This document shows positions 16,459 to 26,827 of a stretch of 64,000 nt of DNA, in pieces. The notes beneath the pieces are model-generated. The model made no database searches and was not told the DNA's origin. It saw only the letters and a program-made list of their open reading frames with translations. The stretch's first letter is position 1. The number at the start of each line of letters is the position of its first letter. The DNA lies in assembly GCF_015207755.1 (NCBI RefSeq), contig NZ_JADEWH010000003.1, positions 62,001-126,000 of the forward strand. Reading direction: 5' to 3'. Origin of the DNA: Nodularia sp. LEGE 06071 (GTDB taxonomy: Bacteria > Cyanobacteriota > Cyanobacteriia > Cyanobacteriales > Nostocaceae). The position numbers were made by a program, and so were the translations under genes.

Positions 16459-18222
16459 TTAGGGCGATTTGGGCAGAGTTGTTAATGGTGGATTTATCCG
16501 TGATTCTACCGTAAATTTGAGAACTGCACTACGTTGAGATTCTGTTCCTGTTTGCCAATTGATGCGATCATCGCTACTAATTTGCCACCGTGATTCCAGA
16601 TATTCTGTAATGGCTTGCTCTCGCGCTGGGACAATTTCTGCTAACTCCTCTGCTTCCTGGTTGACGATCATTTCTAGATTTAAACTGGGCTGTTGCTGTA
16701 AAATTTGGCCAACACGGTCTAATAACTGAGTATCATCTGAGCTAATCTCTGATTGCTCATTTTCAAAGGATATAGCTCCGATATCCCTGGCTATTCTTTG
16801 CATACTCACCTGGGCAGACTCGTAATTTAGCCGACTTCTGATACTATCGGCGACTAAAATTTGAGCATCTCTATCAATATCGCGTTCACTCAGATAGACT
16901 ACCCGGATGCTTAAGGGTGCAACTGGACTAGTGACTAATTCGTAATTAAGCATCTGTGCTGGCGGAGGAAGTCTCAGATTACGCAGGGCTGATTGGACTT
17001 CTTGGACAAAAGTGGATTGTAATTGCGCGATCGTTAAAACTGGTTCAGGAGGTTGTTCTTTAGGTTCTGGGCGCAAAAGTTCGTTTGACGCAGTAGGAAT
17101 TTCCACCAGCTTCAGTGCTAATAGTTCTGGAGGTCTTCCCAAACGGGCGGCTAGCTGTTGAACATAGATATCCTGTTCATCTGATGAATATTGCTGACTC
17201 GTAAACACCTGAAGTTGAATTGTCAGTTTGTCATTTTGTTCTGATGTGGAGATATTGCTGATGAAAGAACGGGCTTCACCATTGGGAAAAGTAGCAAAAT
17301 TTTTCTGCCACACATCCCTGATCGAACTTCGGTTACGATTATCCTGTTGCTGGAGAGCAATTTCTCGTCCCAGTTGACTCAGAGAGCGATTGAGAGGGAA
17401 AATAATCGCGCCAATGGTAATAAAAATTAATAATAATCTACCAGGCAGCGAGCCTATTTTGCCCAATTTGCCATAAGCAGGTAGTTTTTCCAACCAACTC
17501 TGAACCCAGACACTTTCAGGATGTGTGTGCCGCCATTCCCTAACTTTTTCTCTCACCTGATCATTATCAATATGCAGTCCGAGAAATACCAGCATGGCGG
17601 TAAAGGTAATGGCTACCAAGTTGGTAAAAAATAGTAAGCCACCACCACTAGCTACCTGTAATCCTTGGACTCTATTGAGGCTGAGAGCGACCCCGATACC
17701 ATATCCTACAACGCACAATGGCGGCATCAAAGCAACTGCGATCGCCACACCAGGAATGGAAGTAGCCACGCCTCTGGGTTCTTTACAAATTGCCACTGAC
17801 CCCACTGCACCAGAAAACAGGGCGATGACTAAATCCAGAATATTAGGTCGAGTCCTAGCTAAAATCTCACTGGTAATTTCCTTAAATGGCAGCAATGACA
17901 CCAGTAACACAGCAAAGGAAATAGCCACCAGACAACTCAAGAGCAAATTGAGAAGTGCGCGCATCGCTAAGATGACATCACCCGCAGCCAGTGCTAGTCC
18001 ATTGGCTAAAATTCCTCCCATCAATGGAGAAATCAGCATTGCGCCAATAATCACAGCTGGGCTATTTAGCACTAGCCCCAAGGTAGCAATACCAGCCGCG
18101 AACAGAACTTGAATCCAATAGCTAGCATCGTCAAGGCTGAGTGAACTGCATATTTCCAGATAGACTTGCTCTTTGCGAGCTTGACCAACTCCCAAGTTTT
18201 TGGCAAACCAGCGTCTAAACAT
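16459..18222 (-). CDS. DUF389 family membrane protein
   Basis: About 587 residues from the ATG at 18222; an in-frame TTG at 18240 would add six residues, but GAGG lies 8 nt before the ATG. The N-terminal half carries the DUF389 core: SSPAVIIGAMLISPLMGGILANGLALA-type helices, IPGVAIAVALMPPLCVVGYGIG and further transmembrane segments. The C-terminal half (about 280-587) is soluble and rich in coiled or mixed segments. It contains a late ISSDDTQLLDRVGQILQQQP stretch reminiscent of OmpA-like C-terminal folds. The transport substrate of DUF389 is unknown. Confidence 0.82.
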   Translation of the reverse strand: MFRRWFAKNLGVGQARKEQVYLEICSSLSLDDASYWIQVLFAAGIATLGLVLNSPAVIIGAMLISPLMGGILANGLALAAGDVILAMRALLNLLLSCLVAISFAVLLVSLLPFKEITSEILARTRPNILDLVIALFSGAVGSVAICKEPRGVATSIPGVAIAVALMPPLCVVGYGIGVALSLNRVQGLQVASGGGLLFFTNLVAITFTAMLVFLGLHIDNDQVREKVREWRHTHPESVWVQSWLEKLPAYGKLGKIGSLPGRLLLIFITIGAIIFPLNRSLSQLGREIALQQQDNRNRSSIRDVWQKNFATFPNGEARSFISNISTSEQNDKLTIQLQVFTSQQYSSDEQDIYVQQLAARLGRPPELLALKLVEIPTASNELLRPEPKEQPPEPVLTIAQLQSTFVQEVQSALRNLRLPPPAQMLNYELVTSPVAPLSIRVVYLSERDIDRDAQILVADSIRSRLNYESAQVSMQRIARDIGAISFENEQSEISSDDTQLLDRVGQILQQQPSLNLEMIVNQEAEELAEIVPAREQAITEYLESRWQISSDDRINWQTGTESQRSAVLKFTVESRINPPLTTLPKSP

Positions 18223-18271
18223 CTCAAAGTCCTCATACAACTCAACTCATGGAATCATAATTTGCAGAAAG

Positions 18272-19189
18272 TTAGGGTAAAGTTCTCTGCTGTTGAAAAA
18301 TAATCATCTCATTACCAACAACTGGGTTACGGGCTACCAGCCTGTCTTGGGAGTCGATAATTTCTAGATGAATAAAATCAAGTTCTTGAGAGCGTTGTAA
18401 TATATCCGCCGCTAGTTGCTTTTGTTCAGATTCTGGGAGAGTGTACCAATCATCATTAATTTTGATAGTCAAATTACTGGTGCGGAAGTTAGCTTGTATT
18501 GACTTTATCAGACCAGAGGCAACGCGATCGCCAAAGGCGGGGCTGCGCCCATCGCTAATTTCGGCAACTTGATTTTCAATAGCTGCAATCAAAGATTCTT
18601 CTGGTGTCAATTGTATGATGGGCGTTGGTTCCGGCGGAGGTTCCGGCGTAGGCGTTGGTTCCGGTGTAGGTTCCAACGTAGGCGTTGGTTCCGGGATAGG
18701 TTCCGGCGTTGGTATTGGTTCCGGTACTGTTAACTCTGGTGGAATAGTTATTGTGGGATTAGGTGCGGGAACTTCCTCAACTGGGGGAACTGTAGCTACT
18801 TCAGTCGGCTTCTTCGTAAAAACAGTTGTTGTTGACCAAATTCCCGCCACAGTAATTACCGCTAAAATTCCCGTCAAAACTGTATCTGACAAATTGTTAG
18901 ACACATTTGATGGTAGAAACAAGCGGACTTGTCGTAAAAATCTATTCCATTGTGTTTCCAGACCTTGCCAAAAACTGGGTGTTTCTTCAGTACCTGGTGG
19001 AGGTGAAGTCTCCAGTCTGACTACCGTCGTTTCTAAAATTCCCATCGTCCCTCTGAGAATTTGGATGATTTTCACCTTCCAAATCGGTAGTTGGCGGGAC
19101 TGATTTACTTGCTCATCAGTCAATTCAGGCTGATTCGCTGCGGGTTTTCGGGAAGAATCAGGTTGTGAATTTTGATTGTCTTGTGACAT
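18272..19189 (-). CDS. Membrane-anchored proline-rich protein
   Basis: A 305-residue protein. A polar N-terminus (about 1-95) is followed by one transmembrane segment (TGILAVITVAGIWSTTTVF, about 110-128). A low-complexity run of about 55 residues built from PTPEP and PEPT units follows, then a folded domain at about 200-305. This looks like a single-pass anchor with an extended spacer and an exported domain. It is 50 bp upstream of the DUF389 gene on the same strand. Bases 18524-18555, inside the C-terminal domain, are a copy of a dispersed 32-bp repeat read in frame as part of SDGRSPAFGDR. No family is recognised. Confidence 0.65.
   Translation of the reverse strand: MSQDNQNSQPDSSRKPAANQPELTDEQVNQSRQLPIWKVKIIQILRGTMGILETTVVRLETSPPPGTEETPSFWQGLETQWNRFLRQVRLFLPSNVSNNLSDTVLTGILAVITVAGIWSTTTVFTKKPTEVATVPPVEEVPAPNPTITIPPELTVPEPIPTPEPIPEPTPTLEPTPEPTPTPEPPPEPTPIIQLTPEESLIAAIENQVAEISDGRSPAFGDRVASGLIKSIQANFRTSNLTIKINDDWYTLPESEQKQLAADILQRSQELDFIHLEIIDSQDRLVARNPVVGNEMIIFQQQRTLP
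18524..18555. repeat. Dispersed 32-bp repeat inside a coding region
   Basis: This 32-bp block begins GCGATCGCC, has GGCGGGGC in the middle and ends CCCATCGC. It is the same length and plan as the repeat at 34634-34665, differing mainly in the CAAAGG and TGCG positions. It lies within the proline-rich protein gene without breaking its frame. Confidence 0.65.
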
Positions 19190-19327
19190 GGAACTTTTAC
19201 CAAAAGCAGCGACTCAAAGACAAATAACTGGCATTATTAATGTTGCTGCCTGTTTTGCCTTAATGTATCACTTCATTGCTCATTGCTTCTTCGGCTAAAC
19301 TGACTAGGTATTGAGTTTGGTAAGTTT

Positions 19328-20242
19328 ATGAACCTGAAACGCCGTCAATTCTTATTTTTAGGTAGTCTTGGCACTTTTGGCACAGGACTTCTAGGCTGGA
19401 AGCTAGCTCGTCAAAATAGCCGAATTGCTGATCTTTCAAGTTCAGCAGTCATAGCCGCCACCCCACCCAAAAAGAACTTACTATTGCGTTTTACCTCAGT
19501 TGCAGACACAGGAACAGGCGCTAGAGGTCAATATGCTGTAGCTGGGGCGATGAATTATTATCACCAGAAAAATCCGTATGATTTAGTGGTTTTAGCTGGA
19601 GACAATATTTATAATGATGGCGAAATTGAAAAAATCGGTGCAGTTTTTGAGCGTCCTTATCAAGAATTATTATCTCAGGGCGTAAAATTTCATGCTTGTT
19701 TAGGTAATCACGATATTCGCACCGAAAACGGTAACCCACAAATTAAATATCCTGGCTTTAATATGCAGGGGCGTTATTACACATTTCGCCGTGACGCTGT
19801 GCAGTTTTTTGCTTTAGATACTAACCGTAATGCTGATTGGGAAAATCAAGTAGTTTGGTTAGAGCAAGAATTAAGCCGCAGTGACGCACCTTGGAAAGTG
19901 GTATTTGGACATGATCCGTTTTATTCATCAGGTCACTATGGAGTTAGTAAAACACTAATTAAACGTTTCACGCCTCTGTTTAAACAGTACAATGTGCAAC
20001 TTTACATCAATGGTCACGATCACCATTATGAGCGGACTCATGCTATTAATGGCACAACTTATGTAACTACTGGTAGTGGTGCAGGTGTTCGTCCTGTAGG
20101 GCGTTCTCAGTGGACACAACATTCTGCTGAAAGGTTAGCTTTTGCTGCCTATGATGTGTATCCAGATAGAATTGAAGTGAATGCTATGGGTACTGATAAA
20201 CGGGTTTTTGATCAAGGTGTAATTAAATTTCAATCAGCTTAA
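19328..20242 (+). CDS. Exported metallophosphoesterase, acid phosphatase-like
   Basis: A 304-residue protein with a Tat-like leader (MNLKRRQFLFLGSLGTFGTG) containing a twin-arginine RRQFL motif, so it is probably exported folded. Calcineurin-like metal motifs follow: VADTGTG, AGDNIYNDG, LGNHD, GHDPFYSSGH and NGHDHHYER. The spacing resembles tartrate-resistant (type 5) acid phosphatases. It differs from the gene at 9596 in lacking the N-terminal fibronectin-like domain. The substrate is not known. It is monocistronic by position. Confidence 0.87.
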   Translation: MNLKRRQFLFLGSLGTFGTGLLGWKLARQNSRIADLSSSAVIAATPPKKNLLLRFTSVADTGTGARGQYAVAGAMNYYHQKNPYDLVVLAGDNIYNDGEIEKIGAVFERPYQELLSQGVKFHACLGNHDIRTENGNPQIKYPGFNMQGRYYTFRRDAVQFFALDTNRNADWENQVVWLEQELSRSDAPWKVVFGHDPFYSSGHYGVSKTLIKRFTPLFKQYNVQLYINGHDHHYERTHAINGTTYVTTGSGAGVRPVGRSQWTQHSAERLAFAAYDVYPDRIEVNAMGTDKRVFDQGVIKFQSA

Positions 20243-20452
20243 TACTTTACTGAGCGAAGATTACAGCACTTTGCCAGGAAATAAAGTACACATTTTAATA
20301 TCATAAATATTGTGGGGTGGGCAGCTTTCGACTATGCTCAAGCCAAGTCTTGCCCGCCCTTGTGTACCTTGCTCAGATGAAATGTGCTGGATTTTCAACT
20401 TGTAAGGTGGGCAATACCCAGCAAATAAACTGTATTCTGTTAAGTTAAAACT

Positions 20453-21724
20453 ATGAAAGTCAAGCGCCTAAAAATGCAATCCTTCCGTGGAATCGGCGAT
20501 TTGACGTTGGATTTTAATGGAAATGAACCAACGATACTTATTGGTATTAACGGCGTAGGCAAATCGAGTATTATTGACTGTCTCGCTATTCTTTTGTCAC
20601 GTTTTACTAGCTCTATTCAACACTCTACGCCTTCAGGAAGACTTTTTACAGAAGAAGATATTACTAATGGACAGAAGGAAACACATAACGAGGTTAACAT
20701 TTCATTTGATTCTGAAGAAATAACATGGTCTTTGACAAAAGTTAAAAAAGGACGTAATAAAGATACTAGCAGTAACCTATCAGCTATGACAAAGGTTGCT
20801 GAAAATATAAAAGAAAACTTACATACATATCATATATTTAATATTCCTATTGTAGTTTATTACTCGACGAATCGTGCAGTTTTAGATATTCCATTAAAGA
20901 TTCGGACAAAGCATTCATTTGAACAAATAGATGCCTATGAAAATGCCCTGACAGGAAACGCAATTACTGGATTAGGAAGTGAGTTTAGAATTTTCTTTGA
21001 ATGGTTTAGAAGACAAGAAGATTTAGAGAATGAATTGCGTCTAGAAAATAATGCTGCTTATAGGGATAAGCAATTAGAAGCAGTGAGACAAGCCATATCT
21101 TCACTGATTCCAGATTTTTCTAACTTACGGGTACGGCGTTCTCCGTTAAGAATGACTTTACAAAAACAAGATGAAGAACTTATAGTTAATCAGCTATCTG
21201 ATGGTGAAAAATGCTTGTTAGCAATGGTGGGAGATTTAGCCAGACGTTTGGCAATTGCTAATCCAGGTTTATCAGACCCTCTGCAAGGTAGTGGTATTAT
21301 TTTAATTGATGAAATTGAACTGCACTTACACCCGAAATGGCAAAGAGGAATTATTCCAGATTTGACAAGAACATTTCCTAATTGTCAATTTATTGTTACT
21401 ACTCATTCCCCCCAAGTAATTAGTGATGTGAAACCTGAAGGAATTTATATTTTAGAAAAAACAGATAAAGGTGTTATCGCCAAAAAACCACAAAGTTCCT
21501 TTGGTAGAGATAGCAATCGGATTTTAGAAGATATCATGGATGTTCCTGAACGTCCGCAGGAAATTAAAGAAAGTCTTTTAAAACTCTTTAGAATGATTGA
21601 TGCTGGTAACTTGGAAGATGCTAGAAAAGTGCGTCAACAATTAGCGAATGATATTGGTTCAGATGAACCAGAATTTGTCAGAGCAGATGTACTCATCCGA
21701 CGCAAGGAAATTCTTAATCGATGA
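20453..21724 (+). CDS. ptuA: PtuA-like AAA ATPase of a Septu-type defence pair
   Basis: A 423-residue ABC/SMC-type ATPase. Walker A is GINGVGKSS (31-39), the signature LSDGEKCLL, Walker B GIILIDEIELHLHP (D286/E287) and the H-loop VTTHSP. The N-terminal LKMQSFRGIGDLTLDF strand is typical of RecF/OLD/PtuA ATPases. Its stop overlaps the start of a TIGR02646-like HNH gene by ATGA. That gene pair is the known Septu architecture, in which PtuA and PtuB together block phage. No reverse transcriptase lies nearby, so it is not a retron-associated (Ec78-type) set. The defence role is inferred from family and context. Confidence 0.78.
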   Translation: MKVKRLKMQSFRGIGDLTLDFNGNEPTILIGINGVGKSSIIDCLAILLSRFTSSIQHSTPSGRLFTEEDITNGQKETHNEVNISFDSEEITWSLTKVKKGRNKDTSSNLSAMTKVAENIKENLHTYHIFNIPIVVYYSTNRAVLDIPLKIRTKHSFEQIDAYENALTGNAITGLGSEFRIFFEWFRRQEDLENELRLENNAAYRDKQLEAVRQAISSLIPDFSNLRVRRSPLRMTLQKQDEELIVNQLSDGEKCLLAMVGDLARRLAIANPGLSDPLQGSGIILIDEIELHLHPKWQRGIIPDLTRTFPNCQFIVTTHSPQVISDVKPEGIYILEKTDKGVIAKKPQSSFGRDSNRILEDIMDVPERPQEIKESLLKLFRMIDAGNLEDARKVRQQLANDIGSDEPEFVRADVLIRRKEILNR

Positions 21725-22371
21725 AGTACATCAAAAAAAATCAGGAGCCAGAACAGTTTTCCAGTTGGAAAGCTTTAGAAAATGATGATTGGAAACCTAG
21801 CTGGGATGATAATTTTCAAGCACCAGAAAAACCTGTCGTACATGATGCTTTGCTAAAAGAACAAGGTTACATCTGTTGTTATTGTGGAATGGCTGTCACT
21901 AGAGCAACTAGCCATATAGAACATCTCCAGCCTCGTAGTACTTATCCAGATTTATCACTGGAGTACACAAATCTTATTGCTTCATGTCAAGGAGAAAGTA
22001 CAGAACCTCCTCCTGTACCAGTACATTGTGGTCATCAGAAAAAATATTGGTATGATGAGCATCTGATGGTATCGCCGTTGAAAATCAACTGTGCTGATTT
22101 TTTTCACTACCCTGCTTCTGGTGAAATTTTACCAACAAATGATCCAGAAAAAACTGCTGCTGCTAAAACAACTATTGAGAAGCTTGCACTTAATATTAAC
22201 AAACTGCAAAATATGCGAAAATTAGCAATTGATGCGGCATTATTAGGTATTGAAGATTTAACTGATGCAGAAATACAGCAACTTGTTAAAGGTTATGATC
22301 AAATTGATTCTCACGGGCAATATACTCCATTTTGTGCGGCAATTATCTATTTCCTCAAGAATTATTTTTAA
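21721..22371 (+). CDS. ptuB: PtuB-like HNH endonuclease
   Basis: A 216-residue protein. A zinc-type C52-x2-C55 pair (CCYCG) precedes the HNH core SHIEHLQP (H65, E67, H68), then NLIASCQGES and CGHQKK carry later ligands. This pattern matches TIGR02646, the HNH effector of Septu and of retron Ec78. The ATG overlaps the ATPase stop by 4 bp, so the two are translationally coupled. It presumably cleaves DNA once the ATPase complex is triggered. No truncation is seen. Confidence 0.8.
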   Translation: MKYIKKNQEPEQFSSWKALENDDWKPSWDDNFQAPEKPVVHDALLKEQGYICCYCGMAVTRATSHIEHLQPRSTYPDLSLEYTNLIASCQGESTEPPPVPVHCGHQKKYWYDEHLMVSPLKINCADFFHYPASGEILPTNDPEKTAAAKTTIEKLALNINKLQNMRKLAIDAALLGIEDLTDAEIQQLVKGYDQIDSHGQYTPFCAAIIYFLKNYF

Positions 22372-22538
22372 TTAAGTTAAGATGTCAGCGATCGCACTAT
22401 ACTAAATCACATCAACTGGACTCAAAAAAACTTTATAATTTTAGAAGCAGTCATGCTGAATATCAAACCTGGACTCTCTGCGACTCTGCGCCTCTGCGTG
22501 AAATCAATTCATATCTTAATTCAGCAACGCCAAAAATA

Positions 22539-24863
22539 TTAATCCACTCTTTGCAACTGCGCTATCCTGGGGTCAACAATTTTTTGCCCCAAACTGGCAA
22601 ATTTAATCGCCACAGACACCTTATTACTTTCACCGAAAACGTGCGTAATTTCACCAATACCAAAGGATTTATGTAAAACGCGATCGCCTACTTGCCAATT
22701 GTGGGGTGTATAAGGCTTACCGCCAGCTTTAGCCGCAGTTTTAGTCTGTGTATGACGGCCTTTATTTCGAGTATTTAATAATTCTTCGGGTAATTCGTCG
22801 AGAAATTGCGATCGCATCGCCGGTTCACGAGAACCATACAAGCGGCGTTCACGAGCGTGTGATAAATATAACCGTTCTTGAGCGCGAGTAATCCCCACAT
22901 AACACAGGCGGCGTTCTTCCTCTAAGGACTCTGGGTTACTCAGGGAACGGTTACCGGGAAATAGTCCCTGTTCTAACCCCACCAAAAAGACTACGGGAAA
23001 CTCCAGACCTTTGGAAGCGTGCAGAGTCATTAAAGATACAGCTTTTTGCCCTTCCTTTAAATTATCCAAATCAGAACTGAGGGCGCTACTTTGTAGGAAA
23101 GCTGTCAGGGAAACATCCTCACTTTCTTCTTGAAATTGGAGTACGGCGTTGTAAAGTTCCTGGACGTTTTGAATTCTATCTTCGGCTTCATCTGTGCCTT
23201 GATTATGCAAATCTTTAATATAACCAGACTCGTCTAGGACTTCTTGTAAAAGTTCAGAAACTGGAACCGTGGCTGCTTGCTCTTTGCAGTTGTTGAGCAT
23301 TTTAGCAAAGTTATTCACAGCTTTAGCGGAACGTCCAGCTAAGGTATTAACTGATGTTTCATCACTGAGTATTTCCCACAGGGGTGTCCCCAATTGATAG
23401 GAGGCGTTAACTAAGCTTTCAATGGTGGCTTTACCAATACCGCGCCGGGGAGTATTAATGACTCGGAGTAAACTGACTGTATCCGCAGGGTTAGCGATCG
23501 CTCTTAAATAAGCTATGACATCTTTAATTTCTTTGCGATCGTAAAACTTCATTCCTCCCACGATTGTATAAGGAATTTGATTCCTCATTAACAATTCTTC
23601 AAAAGGTCGTGATTGGGCGTTAGTACGATACAGTATGGCAAAACTACCCCAATCTAACTCAGGATTTTGCTGTTCTAAAGTGCGAATTTGCCCAATGACA
23701 AACTCGGCTTCTTCCATTTCATTATCTGCTTTGTGACAATAAATCAGCTCACCCGTTCCCCGCGTAGGCTTGAGGACTTTATCAATGCGTTGAGTGTTAT
23801 TTTCAATTAACTCATTAGCTGCTTGCAGAATATTCTCACAAGAGCGATAATTTTCCTCTAGCTTCACCATCGAGCGGGTATCATCATCAGCTAAACCATC
23901 GCCAAACTCTTGCTGAAATTCCAACAAGATGGTGAAATCAGCCATTCTGAAGCTGTAAATTGACTGATCTGCATCACCCACCACAAAAACTGAGCGATTT
24001 TGCCATTCCCATGCACTCTTGCTATCTTCGCCATTAGTCACTAACAGCCGAATCAAATCATACTGAGTACGGTTAGTATCTTGATATTCATCTACAAGGA
24101 TATGCTTAAACTTGCGATGCCAATAACCTAAAACCTGCTCGTTTTGCTGAAATAATCTGGTAGGCACGAGAATCAGATCATCAAAATCGAGGGCGTTATT
24201 TTCTGCTAACTTATCTTGATAAGAATTGTAAACTTGGGCGATGACCCTTCCCCGATAATTCGGCTGTTCGCGCTCAAATTCCTGGGGTGAAAGTCCTTGG
24301 TTTTTGGCATTACTGATGGCGTAGCGCACAGAACGAGCATCAAACTTTTTATCATCTAAGTTTAGCTGCTTATTAACAATTTCTTTCATCAGGCTGAGAA
24401 CATCGGATTCATCAAAAATCGAGAAAGTCCGAGTCCAACTTCTGCCTTTTTCGTCTTGGTATTTGTCGATATCAAACCGCAGAATTCGGGAAAACAAACT
24501 GTGAAAAGTGCCACACCACAAGTCTTTGATCGTATTTTTATAGACTTGCGATCGCAATTGCATTTGTTGGTATTCCGTCAACAAATCAAATTTTTGACCA
24601 TGTTGTTTCATCGCCAAATCTTCAGCAAATAGCTTTTGAATCCGTTCCTTCATCTCCCGTGCGGCTTTGTTCGTGAAGGTAACCGCCAAGATATGCTCAG
24701 GATCTACACGGTGTTTAAGAATCAGATTAGCAATACGATAAGTCAGCGCTCGTGTTTTACCCGAACCTGCACCAGCCACAACTAACAACGGGCCGCAGTA
24801 ATGTTCCACAGCTTGACGTTGGCTGGGGTTAAGATGGCTGAGAAAATCAATAGTTGTTGTCAT
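22539..24863 (-). CDS. pcrA: ATP-dependent DNA helicase, UvrD/PcrA family
   Basis: A 774-residue superfamily 1A helicase acting in repair and replication restart. Motifs in order: LNPSQRQAVEH (Q-type), GAGSGKTRALTYRI (Walker A, about 32-45), VTFTNKAAREMKER, ILVDEYQDTNRTQY (motif II), VVGDADQSIYSFR (III), LEENYRS (IV), VSLMTLHASKGLEFPVVF (V) and RRLCYVGITRA (VI). The C-terminal WQVGDRVLHKSFGIGEITHV region is the Tudor-like tail found in PcrA. Length is slightly above B. subtilis PcrA. It is convergent with the Septu-like pair and unlikely to be part of it. Confidence 0.94.
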   Translation of the reverse strand: MTTTIDFLSHLNPSQRQAVEHYCGPLLVVAGAGSGKTRALTYRIANLILKHRVDPEHILAVTFTNKAAREMKERIQKLFAEDLAMKQHGQKFDLLTEYQQMQLRSQVYKNTIKDLWCGTFHSLFSRILRFDIDKYQDEKGRSWTRTFSIFDESDVLSLMKEIVNKQLNLDDKKFDARSVRYAISNAKNQGLSPQEFEREQPNYRGRVIAQVYNSYQDKLAENNALDFDDLILVPTRLFQQNEQVLGYWHRKFKHILVDEYQDTNRTQYDLIRLLVTNGEDSKSAWEWQNRSVFVVGDADQSIYSFRMADFTILLEFQQEFGDGLADDDTRSMVKLEENYRSCENILQAANELIENNTQRIDKVLKPTRGTGELIYCHKADNEMEEAEFVIGQIRTLEQQNPELDWGSFAILYRTNAQSRPFEELLMRNQIPYTIVGGMKFYDRKEIKDVIAYLRAIANPADTVSLLRVINTPRRGIGKATIESLVNASYQLGTPLWEILSDETSVNTLAGRSAKAVNNFAKMLNNCKEQAATVPVSELLQEVLDESGYIKDLHNQGTDEAEDRIQNVQELYNAVLQFQEESEDVSLTAFLQSSALSSDLDNLKEGQKAVSLMTLHASKGLEFPVVFLVGLEQGLFPGNRSLSNPESLEEERRLCYVGITRAQERLYLSHARERRLYGSREPAMRSQFLDELPEELLNTRNKGRHTQTKTAAKAGGKPYTPHNWQVGDRVLHKSFGIGEITHVFGESNKVSVAIKFASLGQKIVDPRIAQLQRVD

Positions 24864-25102
24864 AGCGGCGTAGGTAGATCATCGACCACTTGCATATTAG
24901 CAGAGTACACCTATCGTTGACCTTTTGTAGCGACTGTCTTGATTGTCACGCACCATCTTCGATTCTCGGTGCATTAGGACTAACTTCCATAACACACGCT
25001 ACCAAATCAGAGCAAATGTAGGTCAGGTTTTTCGATTTGTGTATTGTAAAACATACACCGTAGTTTAGAAACGCGATACATCGAGTTTGAACCCACCCAC
25101 CA

Positions 25103-26827
25103 TTAATCTTGCATAGTCAGTGGTAAGTGAACAGTGAAAGTAGACCCAACCCCAGGCTGACTTTTGACCAGAACTTCACCACCCATCAGCTGACAAAAGT
25201 GGCGGCTAATTGCTAAACCCAACCCAGTCCCACCATATCTTTTTGTGGTTGATGTATCCCCTTGTGTAAAAGGTTGAAATAATTGTTGTTGTTGACTAAG
25301 AGACATCCCAATCCCAGTGTCAGTCACGCTGAAAGTAATCACACCAAAAGGAGTCTCTGGTAGTAAGCCTGTGTTTTCGCTCTTGACTGTTAAAATTACC
25401 TTGCCATTAGTCGTAAACTTGGCAGCATTGCTGAGTAAATTTAATAACACTTGCCGCATTCGCGTTTGATCTGCGTAGATTGTGCCAAGTTGCTGGTCAC
25501 AATACACTTCGAGGATATTATTATTTTTGTCGATCGCCGATTTAACTGTCAAAACCACATTATTGATCAGCGTCGCAATTTCAAATGTCTCTGGGTAGAG
25601 AGTCATTTTACCCGCTTCAATTTTTGACAAATCGAGAATGTCATTAATCAGTTCCAGCAGGTGTCTACCAGCAGAGTTGATTGTTTCTAAATCAGAAATA
25701 AAATCTCCCGATAAATCTAAATCTGTAGCGTCATCTTGCAACAGTTGACTCAAGCCAATCACAGCATTTAATGGCGTGCGTAATTCATGGCTGACATTGG
25801 CTAAAAATATGCTTTTGGCTTTACTAGCAGCTTCGGCTAATTCTTTAGCTTGTTCTAGTTCTTTGGTGCGTTCAGATACACGTTCAATCAATCGATTCAG
25901 CGATTTGGCTAACAAGCCAATTTCATCTTCAGTGGTGACGGGAGCGCGTAAATCAAAATTAGATTTTCTCGCTACTTGTTCAGCCACTTGAGTTACAATA
26001 ATCACTGGTTCAGCGATGGCCCGGCTAGTACGCCAAGCCACAATGGCAGCGATCGCCACTGATACCAGCATACTCAGGATCACAATAAATCTCTCAACTT
26101 GTTTAGCTTGCTCTACATCTTGTTGCCGATCTTTTTCTTGATTTTCGGCAATTTTCAGGATATTGCTCAATCTTTGCGAAAGTTGCTCTAGCTGCATAGC
26201 CGTTTCACCACGCATAATTTTGAGTAACTCCTCTCGTGCAAATGCAGTTTTTTCTGGCTGTACTTGCTGAGGGTCAATTTCCTCTAATACAGTATCTATT
26301 TCGTCAAGGTATAATTTTAGATTAATGCCATAATCCTGGAATAAATTTTGTAACCTAGTACCTTCTACGGCTAATCTTTCAGGCTTTTTGTCTATGTATT
26401 GGTCAATCTCTTGCTCTAAAGTTTTAGCTGTCTTCACACTGTAAAGAAATTTATTTTTTTTAGTTAGCAATAGTTGTGAATTTTCCAAGACTGCAACTAA
26501 ATTCGAGCTATGCAATTGCGCCTCTAATACGGTATCTTTATAATTTGTGAGTAGTTCTCTTTGCTCTTGAGCTTGATTGAATTGCCTGATTTCTCTTCCT
26601 CTGTAGTAATTGGCGATTACTAACCCAGTAATTGAGCCGAAAAAGCCAATTCCAATAGCTACAAAATAACCATAACCAATTTTTTGATGTATGCGCCAGG
26701 AACTGGCTTTGAGTTTCCCGCGCGAAGGAAATTCTATAGTCGGGAGTTCATTTATCGAAGGCTCTTCTGCTGGCACTTTTTTGCTTTCTGAACTGCTGTC
26801 AACCGGGATGGGTTTTTGAGTTTGCAT
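25103..26827 (-). CDS. Membrane-bound sensor histidine kinase
   Basis: A 574-residue kinase. Transmembrane segments lie near residues 50-72 ([20 protein letters not shown]) and 246-268, enclosing an extracytoplasmic helical sensor domain of about 175 residues. HAMP and a coiled segment ([20 protein letters not shown]) follow. HisKA has the phospho-accepting His in [12 protein letters not shown] (near 347). HATPase motifs include [14 protein letters not shown] and [10 protein letters not shown]. There is no receiver domain and no adjacent response regulator, so the partner is unknown. The signal cannot be inferred from sequence. Confidence 0.9.
   Translation of the reverse strand: MQTQKPIPVDSSSESKKVPAEEPSINELPTIEFPSRGKLKASSWRIHQKIGYGYFVAIGIGFFGSITGLVIANYYRGREIRQFNQAQEQRELLTNYKDTVLEAQLHSSNLVAVLENSQLLLTKKNKFLYSVKTAKTLEQEIDQYIDKKPERLAVEGTRLQNLFQDYGINLKLYLDEIDTVLEEIDPQQVQPEKTAFAREELLKIMRGETAMQLEQLSQRLSNILKIAENQEKDRQQDVEQAKQVERFIVILSMLVSVAIAAIVAWRTSRAIAEPVIIVTQVAEQVARKSNFDLRAPVTTEDEIGLLAKSLNRLIERVSERTKELEQAKELAEAASKAKSIFLANVSHELRTPLNAVIGLSQLLQDDATDLDLSGDFISDLETINSAGRHLLELINDILDLSKIEAGKMTLYPETFEIATLINNVVLTVKSAIDKNNNILEVYCDQQLGTIYADQTRMRQVLLNLLSNAAKFTTNGKVILTVKSENTGLLPETPFGVITFSVTDTGIGMSLSQQQQLFQPFTQGDTSTTKRYGGTGLGLAISRHFCQLMGGEVLVKSQPGVGSTFTVHLPLTMQD

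Noticed and set aside
17594-18112. 172-codon plus-strand frame antisense to the DUF389 gene
   Set aside because: Shadow of a well-supported membrane-protein gene; its Thr/Ala-rich product matches no family.
20243-20452. Possible retron ncRNA upstream of the Septu-like pair
   Set aside because: The GGGTGGGCA/TGCCCGCCC hairpin there looks like a common dispersed repeat, and no reverse transcriptase gene is present.
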